Positions 12,179 to 21,897 are shown, numbered from the stretch's first letter. The stretch: 64,000 bases of DNA from an uncultured Verrucomicrobiota bacterium (GCA_903848465.1 CAINGK010000057.1:1-64000), one strand, 5' to 3'. The notes: generated by a model from the letters alone, not told the origin. Numbers and translations are program-made.

Positions 12179-15100
12179 ATGATGCCTCGTATTCTCTCCA
12201 CGCTTGTTTTCGCCACCCTGCTGAACACCGCCACCGCCGCCCCGCAGTGGATCTGGCTGTCTAAAAATGGTGACAAGGATTCTCAGGTCACCTTCCGCTA
12301 TCGCTTCGAAGCACCTGCCAAAGTGCAGTCTGCCCTGCTAGAGCTTACCTGCGACAACGGAGCAGACGCCCTGCTGAATGGCAAAAAGGTTCTCTCCAAT
12401 CCTGACTGGATGGAGCCTACGAAGGTGGACGTCAGCAAGAATCTCAAGCTCGGCGAGCAGAATGAAATCATCGTCAATGGCCGCAACAAAGGCGGTGTAG
12501 CGGCACTGGTCGCACGCCTCACCCTCAAGCTCCCAGGTAACGACAAGCCGATCGTCGTGGAAACCACGGACAAATGGGAAGCCACCAAGACCGGCACGAC
12601 AGCCTGGCAGCCCGCCATCGTCATCAACGAGTATGGCAAAGGCCCCTGGGGACTCGCGCTCGATGGCAAACCGGGCGGTGGTAGAAACAGTGGCCCGGCG
12701 GAGAGCATCGCGGCATCTGACGTGACAGTCCCCAAAGGCTTCAAGGTCGAGAAACTCTACAACGTGCCCAAAGACCAGGAAGGCTCCTGGGTCGCCCTCA
12801 CGGTCGATCCGAAAGGCCGCCTCATCGCCTGCGACCAGTACGGCAGCATCTACCGCATGGGCGTGCCTGCCATCGGCAAGACTGAGAACCTCAAGCCGGA
12901 AAAGCTTGCCATCGAAATCGGCAAGGCCCACGGCCTGCTGGCCGCGTTCGACAGCCTCTACGTCATGGTCAACGAAGACGGCAAAAACAACGGCCTCTAC
13001 CGCCTGCAGGACACGAACGGCGACGATCAATACGACAAGACCACCAAGCTCCACACCATGGCCGGTGGTGGTGAGCACGGACTGCACAGCATGACCGTCA
13101 GTCCCGATGGCAAGCGCATCTTCTTCAACTGCGGCAACCACACCAAGCTGCCCGCAGGTCTCGAAGACAGCCGCCCGGCCAAAATTTGGAGCGAGGACCA
13201 CATCCTCCCGCGCTTCTGGGATGCGAACGGCCACGCCCGCGGCATCCTCGCCCCTGGCGGCTACATTTGCAGCATGAACCCCGACGGCAGCGGCCTGGAA
13301 CTCTTCTGCTACGGCTTCCGCAATGAGTTCGACATCTGCTTCAACGACCAGGGCGAACTCTTCACCTACGACGCCGACATGGAGTGGGACATCGGCAGCC
13401 CATGGTACCGCCCCACCCGCGTGAATCACTGCGTCAGCGGCGCGGACTACGGCTGGCGCAGCGGCAGTGGCAAATGGCCAAATTATTACGCTGACTCTCT
13501 CCCCACCACGCTCGACATCGGCCCCGGCAGCCCCACCGGCGTCGTTGCAGGAACTGGCGCGAAATTTCCCGCCAAATACCAGCACGCCATCTTCATCAAC
13601 GACTGGACCTACGGCACCATGTGGGCCATCAACCTGGAAGCTAAAGGCGCGAGCTACGCAGCCACCAAAGAAGAATTCGTCTTCGGCAAACCTCTCCCTC
13701 TCACCGACGTCGTCATCCATCCGCAGGACGGTGCCATGTACTTCGCTGTCGGCGGCCGCAAAACACAGTCCGGTGTCTATCGCGTAACCTATGTCGGCGC
13801 TGAATCCACCGCACCCGTCAAAGCCCAGCCAGTCGATGAGGGCTTCAAACTGCGCGCCTCTCTCGAAGCCTACCACACTGGCAAAGTCGATGCCTCCAAG
13901 GCTCTTCAAGACGCCTGGACCAATCTCGGCCACAGCGACCGCCACATCCGCTACGCCGCGCGAGTCGCGATTGAAAAACTCCCCGTCGCCCTCTGGCAGG
14001 AAAAGGTCCTGAGCGAAAAAGATCCCATCGCTTTGATCGAAGGCCTCATCGCCCTCGCCCGCGTCACGGGTGCCAAAGCCAGCCACGAGGGCGGAAAACC
14101 AGCCGCCAAACCCACCGGCACCTCTTCAGAACCCATCAGCTACGTGTCCTCTGAAAACGTGGAGCTCGAAGGCCGCATGCTCCTCGCTCTGGGCAAACTG
14201 GCAGGTTCCAAACTCCCGCTCGACCAGCAGTTCGCAGCCCTGCGGGCTTTGGAGCTCATCTTGATCCGACTTGGCAAGCCTGATGCAGACATCTGCTCTC
14301 AAATCGCCACGGCACTCGATTTTGTTTATCCCACGGAGAATGCCTTCCTGAATCGCGAGCTCTGCCAGATCCTTGTCGCCATCGATTCACCGACCGTCGT
14401 GTCCAAAACACTCGCCATGATGGCTACGGCAAAAGATGACTTCCAGGAAATCTCCACCGATGCGGTTTTGAGCCGCAACGAAGGCTACGCCAACGCCGCC
14501 CGTGCCGCCTCAGGCAGCCGCCCGAATGCGCAGCAGATCAGCTACATGGTCGCCTTGCGCAATGCCACCGCTGGCTGGACGCCTGAGCATCGCCAGACCT
14601 TCTTCTCCTGGTTCCCCCACGCCCGCACCTGGAAGGGCGGCAACAGCTTCAAAGGCTTCATCGAAAACATCCGCAAGGACGCCCTCGCCACCTTTGTGCC
14701 CAAAGAAGAACTCGCCTCCCTCGAAGCCATTAGCAGCAAGGTTGAAGCCAGCACCTCCATCCCCAACTACGTCGCCCCCAAAGGCCCCGGTAAAAACTGG
14801 ACGGTCGATGAAGTCGTCGCCCTCACCGCCGGTGGGCTCAAAGGCCGCGACTTCACCAATGGAGAAAACATGTACCGCAGCATCATGTGCGCCACCTGCC
14901 ACCGCTTCAACGGTGACGGCGGCAGCATCGGCCCCGATCTCACCGGCGTCGGCAACCGCTACACCATGCGCGACCTCATGGAGAACATCGTCGATCCCAG
15001 CAAGGTCATCTCCGACCAGTACGACAGCCACGCGATCACCAAGAAGGACGGCAGCATCATCATCGGTCGTATCGTCGTCGAAGAGAACGGCAAGATCTTC

Positions 15101-15292
15101 ATCATGACCAACCCCTTCGCCCCCACGGACCTGATGGCCATCAACGAAAGCGACATCGCCAAGAAGGGCACCCGCAAAGTCAGCATGATGCCCCCCGGCC
15201 TCATCAACTCCCTCAATCAGGAAGAACTCCTCAACCTCATCGCCTACCTAACAAGCGGCGGGAATGCGAAGGACAAGGTGTTCGCAAAGTAA
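12179..15292 (+). CDS. Secreted PVC-type dehydrogenase with C-terminal c-heme domain
   Basis: This 1037-residue exported protein has a short signal peptide (RILSTLVFATLLNTATA). An N-terminal beta-sandwich of about 150 residues follows, then a PQQ-dehydrogenase-like propeller (GSWVALTVDPKGRLIACDQYGSIYRM, EHGLHSMTVSPDGK, YGFRNEFDICFNDQGELF, HCVSGADYGWRSGSG). Next is a helical HEAT-like region and a C-terminal cytochrome domain with CATCH near residue 905, followed by GPDLTGVG. This membrane-bound dehydrogenase architecture is characteristic of Planctomycetes and Verrucomicrobia. The substrate, probably a sugar, is unknown. Confidence 0.85.
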   Translation: MMPRILSTLVFATLLNTATAAPQWIWLSKNGDKDSQVTFRYRFEAPAKVQSALLELTCDNGADALLNGKKVLSNPDWMEPTKVDVSKNLKLGEQNEIIVNGRNKGGVAALVARLTLKLPGNDKPIVVETTDKWEATKTGTTAWQPAIVINEYGKGPWGLALDGKPGGGRNSGPAESIAASDVTVPKGFKVEKLYNVPKDQEGSWVALTVDPKGRLIACDQYGSIYRMGVPAIGKTENLKPEKLAIEIGKAHGLLAAFDSLYVMVNEDGKNNGLYRLQDTNGDDQYDKTTKLHTMAGGGEHGLHSMTVSPDGKRIFFNCGNHTKLPAGLEDSRPAKIWSEDHILPRFWDANGHARGILAPGGYICSMNPDGSGLELFCYGFRNEFDICFNDQGELFTYDADMEWDIGSPWYRPTRVNHCVSGADYGWRSGSGKWPNYYADSLPTTLDIGPGSPTGVVAGTGAKFPAKYQHAIFINDWTYGTMWAINLEAKGASYAATKEEFVFGKPLPLTDVVIHPQDGAMYFAVGGRKTQSGVYRVTYVGAESTAPVKAQPVDEGFKLRASLEAYHTGKVDASKALQDAWTNLGHSDRHIRYAARVAIEKLPVALWQEKVLSEKDPIALIEGLIALARVTGAKASHEGGKPAAKPTGTSSEPISYVSSENVELEGRMLLALGKLAGSKLPLDQQFAALRALELILIRLGKPDADICSQIATALDFVYPTENAFLNRELCQILVAIDSPTVVSKTLAMMATAKDDFQEISTDAVLSRNEGYANAARAASGSRPNAQQISYMVALRNATAGWTPEHRQTFFSWFPHARTWKGGNSFKGFIENIRKDALATFVPKEELASLEAISSKVEASTSIPNYVAPKGPGKNWTVDEVVALTAGGLKGRDFTNGENMYRSIMCATCHRFNGDGGSIGPDLTGVGNRYTMRDLMENIVDPSKVISDQYDSHAITKKDGSIIIGRIVVEENGKIFIMTNPFAPTDLMAINESDIAKKGTRKVSMMPPGLINSLNQEELLNLIAYLTSGGNAKDKVFAK

Positions 15293-15293
15293 C

Positions 15294-15773
15294 TCACGCT
15301 TCTCGCCGCACCAAAATTACCTTCAAACCCGCTGCTCTAGCCAGGGCTGCCTGACGCAGATCGCAGGTGATGAATTCTTTGCAATGCAGTTCCAAGGCAG
15401 CCGCGACGTGAAACAAATCAAAGCTCCGCGCTCCAAGCTTTTGACTGTGGGTGCTGGAAAGCTCTGCGGCCCTTTCGGCAGCGGCGTCCCACGGCGTGGG
15501 CATTGAAAGAAAAAGTCCCTTTGTCAGACAAGCCTTGAGGCGGCGTTCGGCTTCCTCTTGGTCTTGTCGGGCATGTCGCTTCATGGCTGAAGTGGCACCC
15601 GCGACTGCAAAGACGCGCAAATTTAGGGCATTAGTGACTTCGAGATTGTGAAAGGCCGTGTAAATCAGCAAAGGCCGCCCAATCCGGCGATGCGCCGCCA
15701 AGGCTGCTTCATTGTCGGCATCTCGCACCAGCAGGCGCACGAGAAAGCTGGTGTCTGCATACATTTTCATCAC
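15294..15773 (-). CDS. VapC-like PIN-domain toxin
   Basis: This 159-residue PIN nuclease starts MMKMYADTSFLVRLLVRDAD, which carries the first conserved Asp. A middle Glu lies in HNLEVTNAL, and the later acidic residues in RSFDLFHVAAALELHCKEFITCD. PIN toxins of this type usually cut RNA, often tRNA or rRNA. The ATG overlaps the antitoxin stop codon as ATGA, so the two are translationally coupled. Length is slightly above the usual 130-140. Confidence 0.85.
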   Translation of the reverse strand: MMKMYADTSFLVRLLVRDADNEAALAAHRRIGRPLLIYTAFHNLEVTNALNLRVFAVAGATSAMKRHARQDQEEAERRLKACLTKGLFLSMPTPWDAAAERAAELSSTHSQKLGARSFDLFHVAAALELHCKEFITCDLRQAALARAAGLKVILVRREA

Positions 15774-16033
15774 CGATCACCCCGTGAAAGCTCCAGCACA
15801 TGATCCAGAGACGGCATGCCATCCTGGCGAAGAGGCTGGGCAAGAAGATCGTCAAAATGCTCGTCCCAGAGGCGGTTCCGATCTGCCTCATCTTTATCGG
15901 CCTGAACAAGGGGAGCGCTCAGATCCCACAGGGCAACACCGCCATCGGTAATGCGCACGGAATGTCCGCCTCCTGTAAGTTTTTTCACCGACTTGGGATC
16001 GCGGAGCAACGTTCTAAGAGGAATCGTTTTCAT
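15770..16033 (-). CDS. Antitoxin of the vapBC-like module
   Basis: This 87-residue protein starts MKTIPLRTLLRDPKSVKKLT and is followed by VRITDGGVALWDLSAPL, which resembles the N-terminal DNA-binding part of Phd/VapB-type antitoxins. An acidic tail (DKDEADRNRLWDEHFDDLL) would bind the toxin. The start at 16033 lies inside a 28-bp perfect palindrome, which is the likely operator. The longer upstream frame to 16225 runs antisense through the DUF1080 gene and is not believed. Confidence 0.8.
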   Translation of the reverse strand: MKTIPLRTLLRDPKSVKKLTGGGHSVRITDGGVALWDLSAPLVQADKDEADRNRLWDEHFDDLLAQPLRQDGMPSLDHVLELSRGDR

Positions 16034-16059
16034 TTGTCTGACACTAGTGTCAGACAAAT
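16032..16059 (-). promoter_or_regulatory. 28-bp perfect palindromic operator over the antitoxin start
   Basis: The two 14-bp halves (ATTTGTCTGACACT and its complement) are exact. The palindrome includes the first base of the ATG at 16033. A possible promoter on the minus strand has TTGACG (16064-16069), 17 bp, then TAGTGT inside the palindrome, only seven bases before ATG. That would give a leaderless mRNA and direct autorepression by the toxin-antitoxin complex. Confidence 0.75.
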
Positions 16060-16115
16060 CGCGCGTCAAGTCGTCTGAAACAGCCATACTTTTGACCGCG
16101 TAGCCTGTACTTCTC

Positions 16116-16916
16116 ATGCATCGCCTCCTCCTTACCCTTCCCCTCTTCGCCGTTCTCGCCACCGCCGCCGAACCCGCGAAGCCCACCGAACCCAAAAAAG
16201 AGAAGCCCTTCACACCCGGTGGCATCTACCGGCAGGGCGATATGCAGCGGCCACGGCCCACGGTGATCACCCCGCCGACGGCAACGACAGCACCAAGCGA
16301 TGCCATTGTGCTCTTCGATGGCACAGACCTCTCCAAGTTCATCCGCAAACCGCGCAAGGATGACAAGGATCAAAGCGATGTGCCAAACTGGAAGATCGAA
16401 AACGGCTACGCCGAGATCACGCCCAAGGGCGGCGACATTGACACACGCGATAAGTTTGGCTCCTGCCAGATCCATCTTGAATGGGCCACGCCTGCTGAGG
16501 TTGTAGGCAACAGCCAGGGCCGCGGCAACAGCGGCGTGCTCATCCACGGCTGGGGCGAGGTGCAGGTGCTCGACTCCTATGAAAACGACACCTATCCCGA
16601 CGGTCAGGCCGGAGCGATCTACAGCAATTACCCGCCGCTCGTAAACGCCTGCCGCAAACCCGGCGAATGGCAGAGCTATGACATCATCTGCGAATGCGCG
16701 AAGCTCGATGACAAGGGCACAGTGCTCCAACCCGCACGCATCACCGTTCTTCAAAACGGCGTCATCGTGCAACATGCCGCCCCGCTTGAAACGAAGGTGC
16801 AGGAATTCGGCTTCGCCCTGCAGGACCACCACAACCCAACCCGCTACCGCAACATCTGGGTGCGCCCCCTGCACCGCTATGATGAGAATGCGAAGAAGGA
16901 AGACGCGACCAAGTAA
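16116..16916 (+). CDS. Secreted DUF1080 protein (3-keto-disaccharide hydrolase-like)
   Basis: This 266-residue protein has a signal peptide (MHRLLLTLPLFAVLATAA). A Pro-rich linker is followed by a concanavalin-like jelly-roll with family marks DAIVLFDGTDLSKF, NWKIENGYAEI, FGSCQIHLEWATP, GRGNSGVLI, EVQVLDSYEN and RNIWVRPL. The DUF1080 family is abundant in PVC bacteria and includes enzymes acting on 3-keto-glycosides. The sugar is unknown. It is divergent from the toxin-antitoxin genes and convergent with the gene at 16930. Confidence 0.88.
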   Translation: MHRLLLTLPLFAVLATAAEPAKPTEPKKEKPFTPGGIYRQGDMQRPRPTVITPPTATTAPSDAIVLFDGTDLSKFIRKPRKDDKDQSDVPNWKIENGYAEITPKGGDIDTRDKFGSCQIHLEWATPAEVVGNSQGRGNSGVLIHGWGEVQVLDSYENDTYPDGQAGAIYSNYPPLVNACRKPGEWQSYDIICECAKLDDKGTVLQPARITVLQNGVIVQHAAPLETKVQEFGFALQDHHNPTRYRNIWVRPLHRYDENAKKEDATK

Positions 16917-16929
16917 TCAAGCGTCCACC

Positions 16930-18387
16930 TTACTTCTTGATCACAGCAGGCTTGCGCAATTTCTCAGTCACCTGCTTGTGCGTCTCCTCGCCGATCCAGA
17001 GATCGGTGCAGTGTGACGGCTTGCCGGGCAGTTCGCCCGTACGATTAAACAGCAATGCATCTCCGACCTTAAGATCAGCGATTTTCACCTGCTTGTCCGC
17101 CTTCCAAACACGTGTGGCATCGTTCACACGAAGGATGCAGCAGCCAATGTCCTGCGGGCGCTGCATGTCGCCATTGTAGTCCTTCACCAAAGGCAACTGC
17201 CAGCCCACGTAGATTTGATCCCCATGAATGGCCGTGACGCGCGCGGTGATGGAGTTTGTGGTCGAATGACTGAAGTCATCGCTGATGCGGCTGACGCGAG
17301 TGAAGGCCCCTTGTGCGTCCTGATAAAGATCGAAACGGTAGCGCTGGCCGGTGGGCAGTTGGGCAAACTGAGGGTCTGCGCCCAGATACTTGAGAGTGTG
17401 CTGCTTGAGCAGAGTAAATTTCACGGGCTCTCCGGTCAGCTCCGTGATGAACTGCCCACTGCCAGTCTTCGAGTCCACCTGCACGAGATCTCCAATGACC
17501 ATGTGTTCGGAAAAAGGCGGCGGCTTCACGTCGTCTTTGAGCTGATACCAGGGCAGATGCGCATTGCTGTAATCCGTGCGGAAGGGAAACTGCTCCGGGT
17601 ATTCTTTGGCGACATTTTCGACCAATTCCTGATCCAGCATGCGTCCGAAGCCGTAGCCCATCAAACTCTCGCCATAGAGCTGATCCTGCGCCTTCCAACC
17701 AGCAAGGAAAACGCGCACAACGCGGCCGCGTCGATAGCCTTCCAGCATGTTGCTCACTTTCACCGTCACCTGCACGCCACTGCTGCCAAAATATTCCGTG
17801 GGCACCTTGTTGACCTCCGTGATGGAACCACGCTCACCATCCACACCGGGGTTCCACGTACGCAATTCATCATTCGACACGCAGGGCCTGGCTTCCTTGC
17901 CCACGACCAGCAGTTCCTTGTAGGCAGCCTGAAAGGCAGCGGCATCACCACTGAAAAAGGTCAGTGTAACGGTGCTACTGTCAGTCTTGTCGATCCATGC
18001 GGCAATGCCTCGCTTTTCAGTGAATTCACGGAACTTCTTCAACTGCGCTGGGTCCGCTGGCTGGCCATCATCGGTAGTCACGAGACGATTGAGCTGCCCC
18101 GCTGCATCCGGCAGCATGAGAAAGGTCATTTTCGTCCCCAGCGGCACCTCGCGTAGATCAGCCTCCACGCCTTTATACTTCATGATCGCATACGGCGGCA
18201 TGGAGAATGGCATCAGTTTGCCATCGTCTGCGCGGAACTCTCCTTTGCGCAGAATGAAGTCCACACTCACCAGCTCCCCGTGGATGCGTTTGGCGTCATT
18301 GAGCGATGGGAACTCCATCGCCTTCGCTGCATCGGCGGCACGCAGGGACAAGGCGGAGGCAAAGAGGAGGACGCAGAGAAGTCGCAT
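16930..18387 (-). CDS. Secreted protein of unknown function
   Basis: This protein of about 485 residues starts MRLLCVLLFASALSLRAADA, a clear signal peptide, at 18387. The frame continues upstream to 18411 without homology. The remainder contains several short beta-rich segments (IHGELVSVDF, ITARVTAIHGDQIYVGW, VWKADKQVKIADLKVGDALLF) that resemble repeated OB- or SH3-like strands. I recognise no catalytic motif. It is last in a minus-strand run of secreted proteins that starts with the DUF1592 gene. Confidence 0.7.
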   Translation of the reverse strand: MRLLCVLLFASALSLRAADAAKAMEFPSLNDAKRIHGELVSVDFILRKGEFRADDGKLMPFSMPPYAIMKYKGVEADLREVPLGTKMTFLMLPDAAGQLNRLVTTDDGQPADPAQLKKFREFTEKRGIAAWIDKTDSSTVTLTFFSGDAAAFQAAYKELLVVGKEARPCVSNDELRTWNPGVDGERGSITEVNKVPTEYFGSSGVQVTVKVSNMLEGYRRGRVVRVFLAGWKAQDQLYGESLMGYGFGRMLDQELVENVAKEYPEQFPFRTDYSNAHLPWYQLKDDVKPPPFSEHMVIGDLVQVDSKTGSGQFITELTGEPVKFTLLKQHTLKYLGADPQFAQLPTGQRYRFDLYQDAQGAFTRVSRISDDFSHSTTNSITARVTAIHGDQIYVGWQLPLVKDYNGDMQRPQDIGCCILRVNDATRVWKADKQVKIADLKVGDALLFNRTGELPGKPSHCTDLWIGEETHKQVTEKLRKPAVIKK

Positions 18388-18407
18388 GGGGTGTCGGTGA
18401 GAGCTGA

Positions 18408-19409
18408 TCACTTGAATTTCACGTCCACCTTCGGCAGCAGCGCCTTGATCTTGGCTTCCGTTTCTGGCGGATAGCCCTTCTGGCGGTCGATGATTTTCAG
18501 CTCCTTGAGGAAGGTGAAGCCTTGCAGCAGCGGCAGGCGCTCCTCAGGCATGGCTGGACTGCCGAGTTCGAGGGATTCGAGCTGAGTCATCGTGGCGAGC
18601 ACCTTGAGATCTTCATCGGTCGTGGTCTTGCAGTTCGTAAGCGTCAGGCGCTTCAGCGTCTTGATGTCCTTGACGATTGGCAGCGACTCGGATTTGTCGA
18701 CACCTTCGCCAAGCTGTAGATTTTCGAGCGGCAGCGCGGTGATGTTTTTCAGTGCTGCGGGCGTGGCATGTGCGCCAAGTTCGAGGCTCTTGAGCTTCGT
18801 CAGCTTGGCCAGGTTAGGCGCTCCAGCATCCGTGAACTTCGCATGCGCAAGGCTGATGCCTTCGAGGTTCGGCAAGTGGTCGCACAATTCCTTCAAACCC
18901 TCGTCGTCGATGCTGCTGCCACGATGGCTCACCTTGATCAGTTTGGTAAAGCCCTCAAATTTTGCATAGGCGCGTCCCGTGATCTTGGTGCCGACGAAGG
19001 AGAAGGATTCGAGATTTTTCAACCCCGCAAGCTGCTCCATGCCCGCATCCGTCAGCGAACCGTTGTTGGTAAAACGCAGGGTCTTCAGGTTCGTGAGCTT
19101 CGCGATGTTCGGCATCCACTCGTCATTGAACTTGGTGGAAATGACATTGAGCGACTCCAGCGTGGTGATGTGCCCAAGATGCTCAAAGAAGGCGGCATCA
19201 TACGGGTCTTCCTTCCGGTGATCATGCGGTCCAGTATTCGGCACGGCAAGGTCCACGAGCTTCAGGCTCTGGCCGTCTTCCGTCTTTTCGATCTTTCCCT
19301 TCGCGCCCTCGACAATCTTGGTGACGGCTTCGACATGGGGATCCAGGGCAAGGGCGGGAAGCCCAGTGGCAAAAGTTAGCAGAGTGATGAATGATAGCGT
19401 TTGTTTCAT
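18408..19409 (-). CDS. Secreted leucine-rich-repeat protein
   Basis: This 333-residue protein has a signal peptide (MKQTLSFITLLTFATGLPALA) followed by about eight LRR units, for example LTNLKTLRFTNNGSLTDAGM, LKNLESFSFVGTKI and LTKLKSLELGAH. This is the DAGL-type repeat common in PVC secreted proteins. It probably mediates protein binding at the cell surface. It sits 47 nt after the DUF1552 gene on the same strand. Confidence 0.82.
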   Translation of the reverse strand: MKQTLSFITLLTFATGLPALALDPHVEAVTKIVEGAKGKIEKTEDGQSLKLVDLAVPNTGPHDHRKEDPYDAAFFEHLGHITTLESLNVISTKFNDEWMPNIAKLTNLKTLRFTNNGSLTDAGMEQLAGLKNLESFSFVGTKITGRAYAKFEGFTKLIKVSHRGSSIDDEGLKELCDHLPNLEGISLAHAKFTDAGAPNLAKLTKLKSLELGAHATPAALKNITALPLENLQLGEGVDKSESLPIVKDIKTLKRLTLTNCKTTTDEDLKVLATMTQLESLELGSPAMPEERLPLLQGFTFLKELKIIDRQKGYPPETEAKIKALLPKVDVKFK

Positions 19410-19456
19410 AGAGGGTGGTTGGAAAAAGATTGGCTATGGGTCGTTTCGACTTCGGA

Positions 19457-20854
19457 TCACACGATTTCACTGACCGGCCCGAGGCTGTCCACGAAGGTCT
19501 CCGCGTTCACTTCCATCTTTTGCAGCATGGTCACGAGCACGTTGCTGACGCGGGCATTGGCATCCTTTGGCTTGCCGCAGAGGCTGCGCCATTCGTCATA
19601 GCTCAGCGTGTAGTCTTCTTTGAGATGCGGCCTGTTGTAGTCGAGATGCTGGCCGTGTTTCAAACCGAGTCCCTTGCCACCCGCGAGCAGCATGGGCAGG
19701 TTGCTGTTGCAATGGCTGTGGCCATAGCTCATGCCGCTGCCAAAGAGCACCATCGTACGGTCAAGCAGCGGCTCGTCGCCGTCTTTGACCTTGCGCAATT
19801 CATCAAGGAAGTGGGCAAACTGCTGCATGATGAAGGCATCGCTCTTCGCCAGACGGTCGAGCACCACCGGATCACCGTTATGATGGGAGAGATTGTGGCG
19901 CGCTTGCGTGATCTGGATTTCTGGAATGGCCAGACCGTTGCCCTCGCTGCCGTTCATGTAGGTGACGACACGCGTCATGTCCGTACGCAGCGCGAGCACG
20001 ATGATGTCAAACATCGTACGCCAGTACTCACCGGCCTGCGCCTTCGGCACATCGCGCTGAAATGGCGCGGCCAGATTTTTTTCCACCACGGGCTTCGGAA
20101 TGTCCAGCCACGCGTCGAGTCGCTCAGTGCGCTGTTCGACATCACGCACGGCATGCATGTATTCGTCCAGCTTGGTGCGGTCATCCGTACCGAGTTCCAG
20201 ACGCAGTGATTTTGCATCATCAAGCACCGCATCCAGCACGCTGCGGCGCTTCGTGAGGCGCGCACGCTGCGCGCCGATGCCACCGACCTCTTCGCCAAAC
20301 AGACGGTTAAAAATAGTCTTCGGATTGTCATCCGCCGGCAATGGCACGCCATCGCGTGAGAAGGCCAGCGTGTTCGTGCCAAACGGCTGTCCCGTGCCGG
20401 AGGAGATGGAAAGCTCCAGCGAATTGAAGCGCGTCTGCTGCCCCACCACCTCGGCCATCATCTGATCGCAGGAAATGGTATTCTCGTATTTGCGCCCGCC
20501 CTGCGCGTCGATCTTCGCACCCGTGAGCCAAGTGTCCGCACACACATGCGCCTGACCAAGGCCGTTCGGATGATGCAGTCCGCTGAATACGGTCAAATCT
20601 GCCTGATGCTGCGCCAGCGGCTTGAGTGAAGGCGACAGCTCATAGCCACGCCCTGCCTTGGTACACTGCCATGTCATGCCGTTCACTCCATTGGGAATAT
20701 AAACAAACACACTTCTTCGCGGCTTCGCCGTAGCAGCAGCGCTGGCACGCAAAGGCACCATCGCATCCAGCAGCGGCAGCGCCATGGTGGTGCCGAGGCC
20801 GCGCAGAAAGTGGCGGCGGTTGAGAAGCCAGCGTTGGGATTGGATGTTGCTCAT
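19457..20854 (-). CDS. DUF1552 secreted protein with Tat-like signal
   Basis: This protein of about 465 residues starts MSNIQSQRWLLNRRHFLRGL, with the twin-arginine motif NRRHFLRG and a hydrophobic stretch. Family marks include RRSVFVYIPNGVNGMTW, LTVFSGLHHPNG, DTWLTGA, SCDQMMAEVVG, FGSGMSYGHSHCNSNLPMLL and HLKEDYTLSYDEW. DUF1552 proteins are almost always encoded with DUF1592/1588/1585 heme proteins, as here (23252-25663), and are probably exported partners of that system. Biochemical function is not established. The start at 20854 was chosen over 20893 because the Tat signal begins there. Confidence 0.88.
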   Translation of the reverse strand: MSNIQSQRWLLNRRHFLRGLGTTMALPLLDAMVPLRASAAATAKPRRSVFVYIPNGVNGMTWQCTKAGRGYELSPSLKPLAQHQADLTVFSGLHHPNGLGQAHVCADTWLTGAKIDAQGGRKYENTISCDQMMAEVVGQQTRFNSLELSISSGTGQPFGTNTLAFSRDGVPLPADDNPKTIFNRLFGEEVGGIGAQRARLTKRRSVLDAVLDDAKSLRLELGTDDRTKLDEYMHAVRDVEQRTERLDAWLDIPKPVVEKNLAAPFQRDVPKAQAGEYWRTMFDIIVLALRTDMTRVVTYMNGSEGNGLAIPEIQITQARHNLSHHNGDPVVLDRLAKSDAFIMQQFAHFLDELRKVKDGDEPLLDRTMVLFGSGMSYGHSHCNSNLPMLLAGGKGLGLKHGQHLDYNRPHLKEDYTLSYDEWRSLCGKPKDANARVSNVLVTMLQKMEVNAETFVDSLGPVSEIV

Positions 20855-20859
20855 GATGT

Positions 20860-21897
20860 TTAGTTGGAAATTTTGGAAGCATCTTTTTCCCACGGCGCAC
20901 GCAGCTTGGGAACCTCAGTGAGAAATTCAAGGCCGTCACGGAGCTTTCCATCCTTCGTGAAGAACGGATGGTAACCGCCACCGTTGATGCCATTGCCATC
21001 CGGCAGATCACGGCGTGTAGCAAGAGCCCGGCCTTCGCGGATCACCCAGCCCATCCAGCCAAAGCCAGCGGCGGACAGCATCTCCGCATGAAAGCGTACC
21101 GCCTCGGCACGCACGAGATCATCCAGCGCACCAGGAATGGCCTCGTTAACCATGAAGGGCTTACCCACCTCTTTTTGAATCGCGGCATAGCCCGAGATCA
21201 TCACTTCCAGCGCCTTGCGATTGTGCGCATAGGGGTGGCCGTTGAGCACGTCCATCAACGGTGCAAAATTGGTGATGTTCTTCCCGCGCATCGTGCCGAT
21301 CGTCACCGGCTGCTTTGTGCCGCAGCCACGCACTGCGGCGGCTATCTGGCTCATCCATTTAAATTCCAGCGTGCCATTGTCCGTCGAGCCAGGCTCATTG
21401 CACAGCTCCCAGATCATCACACGGTCGTCGTTCACCAGCGGCGTCACCAGTGTCTTGATGTATTCAAACTGCGGCGTCCAATCTCCCGCCAGCGGAGTGC
21501 CGCCGTAGTCCAGCTTCTTGTCGTGCCAGTGATTGTAGAGACAGGGCATCACCTTCATGCCGTTTTCAGCGATACCAGCAACTGCATCGAGAAAGCGCTC
21601 CGTGATTTTCGCCGGGTCGGTTTTCCATGCCGCAAAATCAATCCACAGACGAATGCAGTTGCAGTGAATCGTGCGCGCCAGAGCCACCTCATCACGAAAC
21701 TTCGCGCCGTCATAAAGCTGCCAGGCCTCAACGATGTTCGCCCCCCATGACGGCACGATGCCGAGACCACGCAGCCAGCCATAATCCTGGTAAACGTGCA
21801 TCGTCGGCTTGGACTCCGCTGCGACACACTGAAACGCACTCCCGCCGATGAAGGCGGAGCCCAGTGACTTTAAAGCATCGCGACGGGTAATTTTCAT
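20860..21897 (-). CDS. Exported GH5-like glycoside hydrolase
   Basis: This 345-residue protein starts MKITRRDALKSLGSAFIGGS, a Tat-type signal. The TIM barrel shows IRLWIDFAAW, MKVMPCLYNHWHD, VMIWELCNEPG with the likely acid/base Glu, and FMVNEAIPG with the likely nucleophile Glu. This is the GH5/GH-A clan layout. The start overlaps the end of the upstream esterase gene by four bases, and five bases separate its stop from the DUF1552 start, so it belongs to one operon. Substrate unknown, probably a plant or algal polysaccharide. Confidence 0.8.
   Translation of the reverse strand: MKITRRDALKSLGSAFIGGSAFQCVAAESKPTMHVYQDYGWLRGLGIVPSWGANIVEAWQLYDGAKFRDEVALARTIHCNCIRLWIDFAAWKTDPAKITERFLDAVAGIAENGMKVMPCLYNHWHDKKLDYGGTPLAGDWTPQFEYIKTLVTPLVNDDRVMIWELCNEPGSTDNGTLEFKWMSQIAAAVRGCGTKQPVTIGTMRGKNITNFAPLMDVLNGHPYAHNRKALEVMISGYAAIQKEVGKPFMVNEAIPGALDDLVRAEAVRFHAEMLSAAGFGWMGWVIREGRALATRRDLPDGNGINGGGYHPFFTKDGKLRDGLEFLTEVPKLRAPWEKDASKISN

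Noticed and set aside
12338..14086. 582-codon open frame on the minus strand
   Set aside because: It is fully antisense to the well-supported heme dehydrogenase gene, has low-complexity Val/Ala/Asp-rich sequence and no family motifs. It is a shadow of GC-rich codon use.
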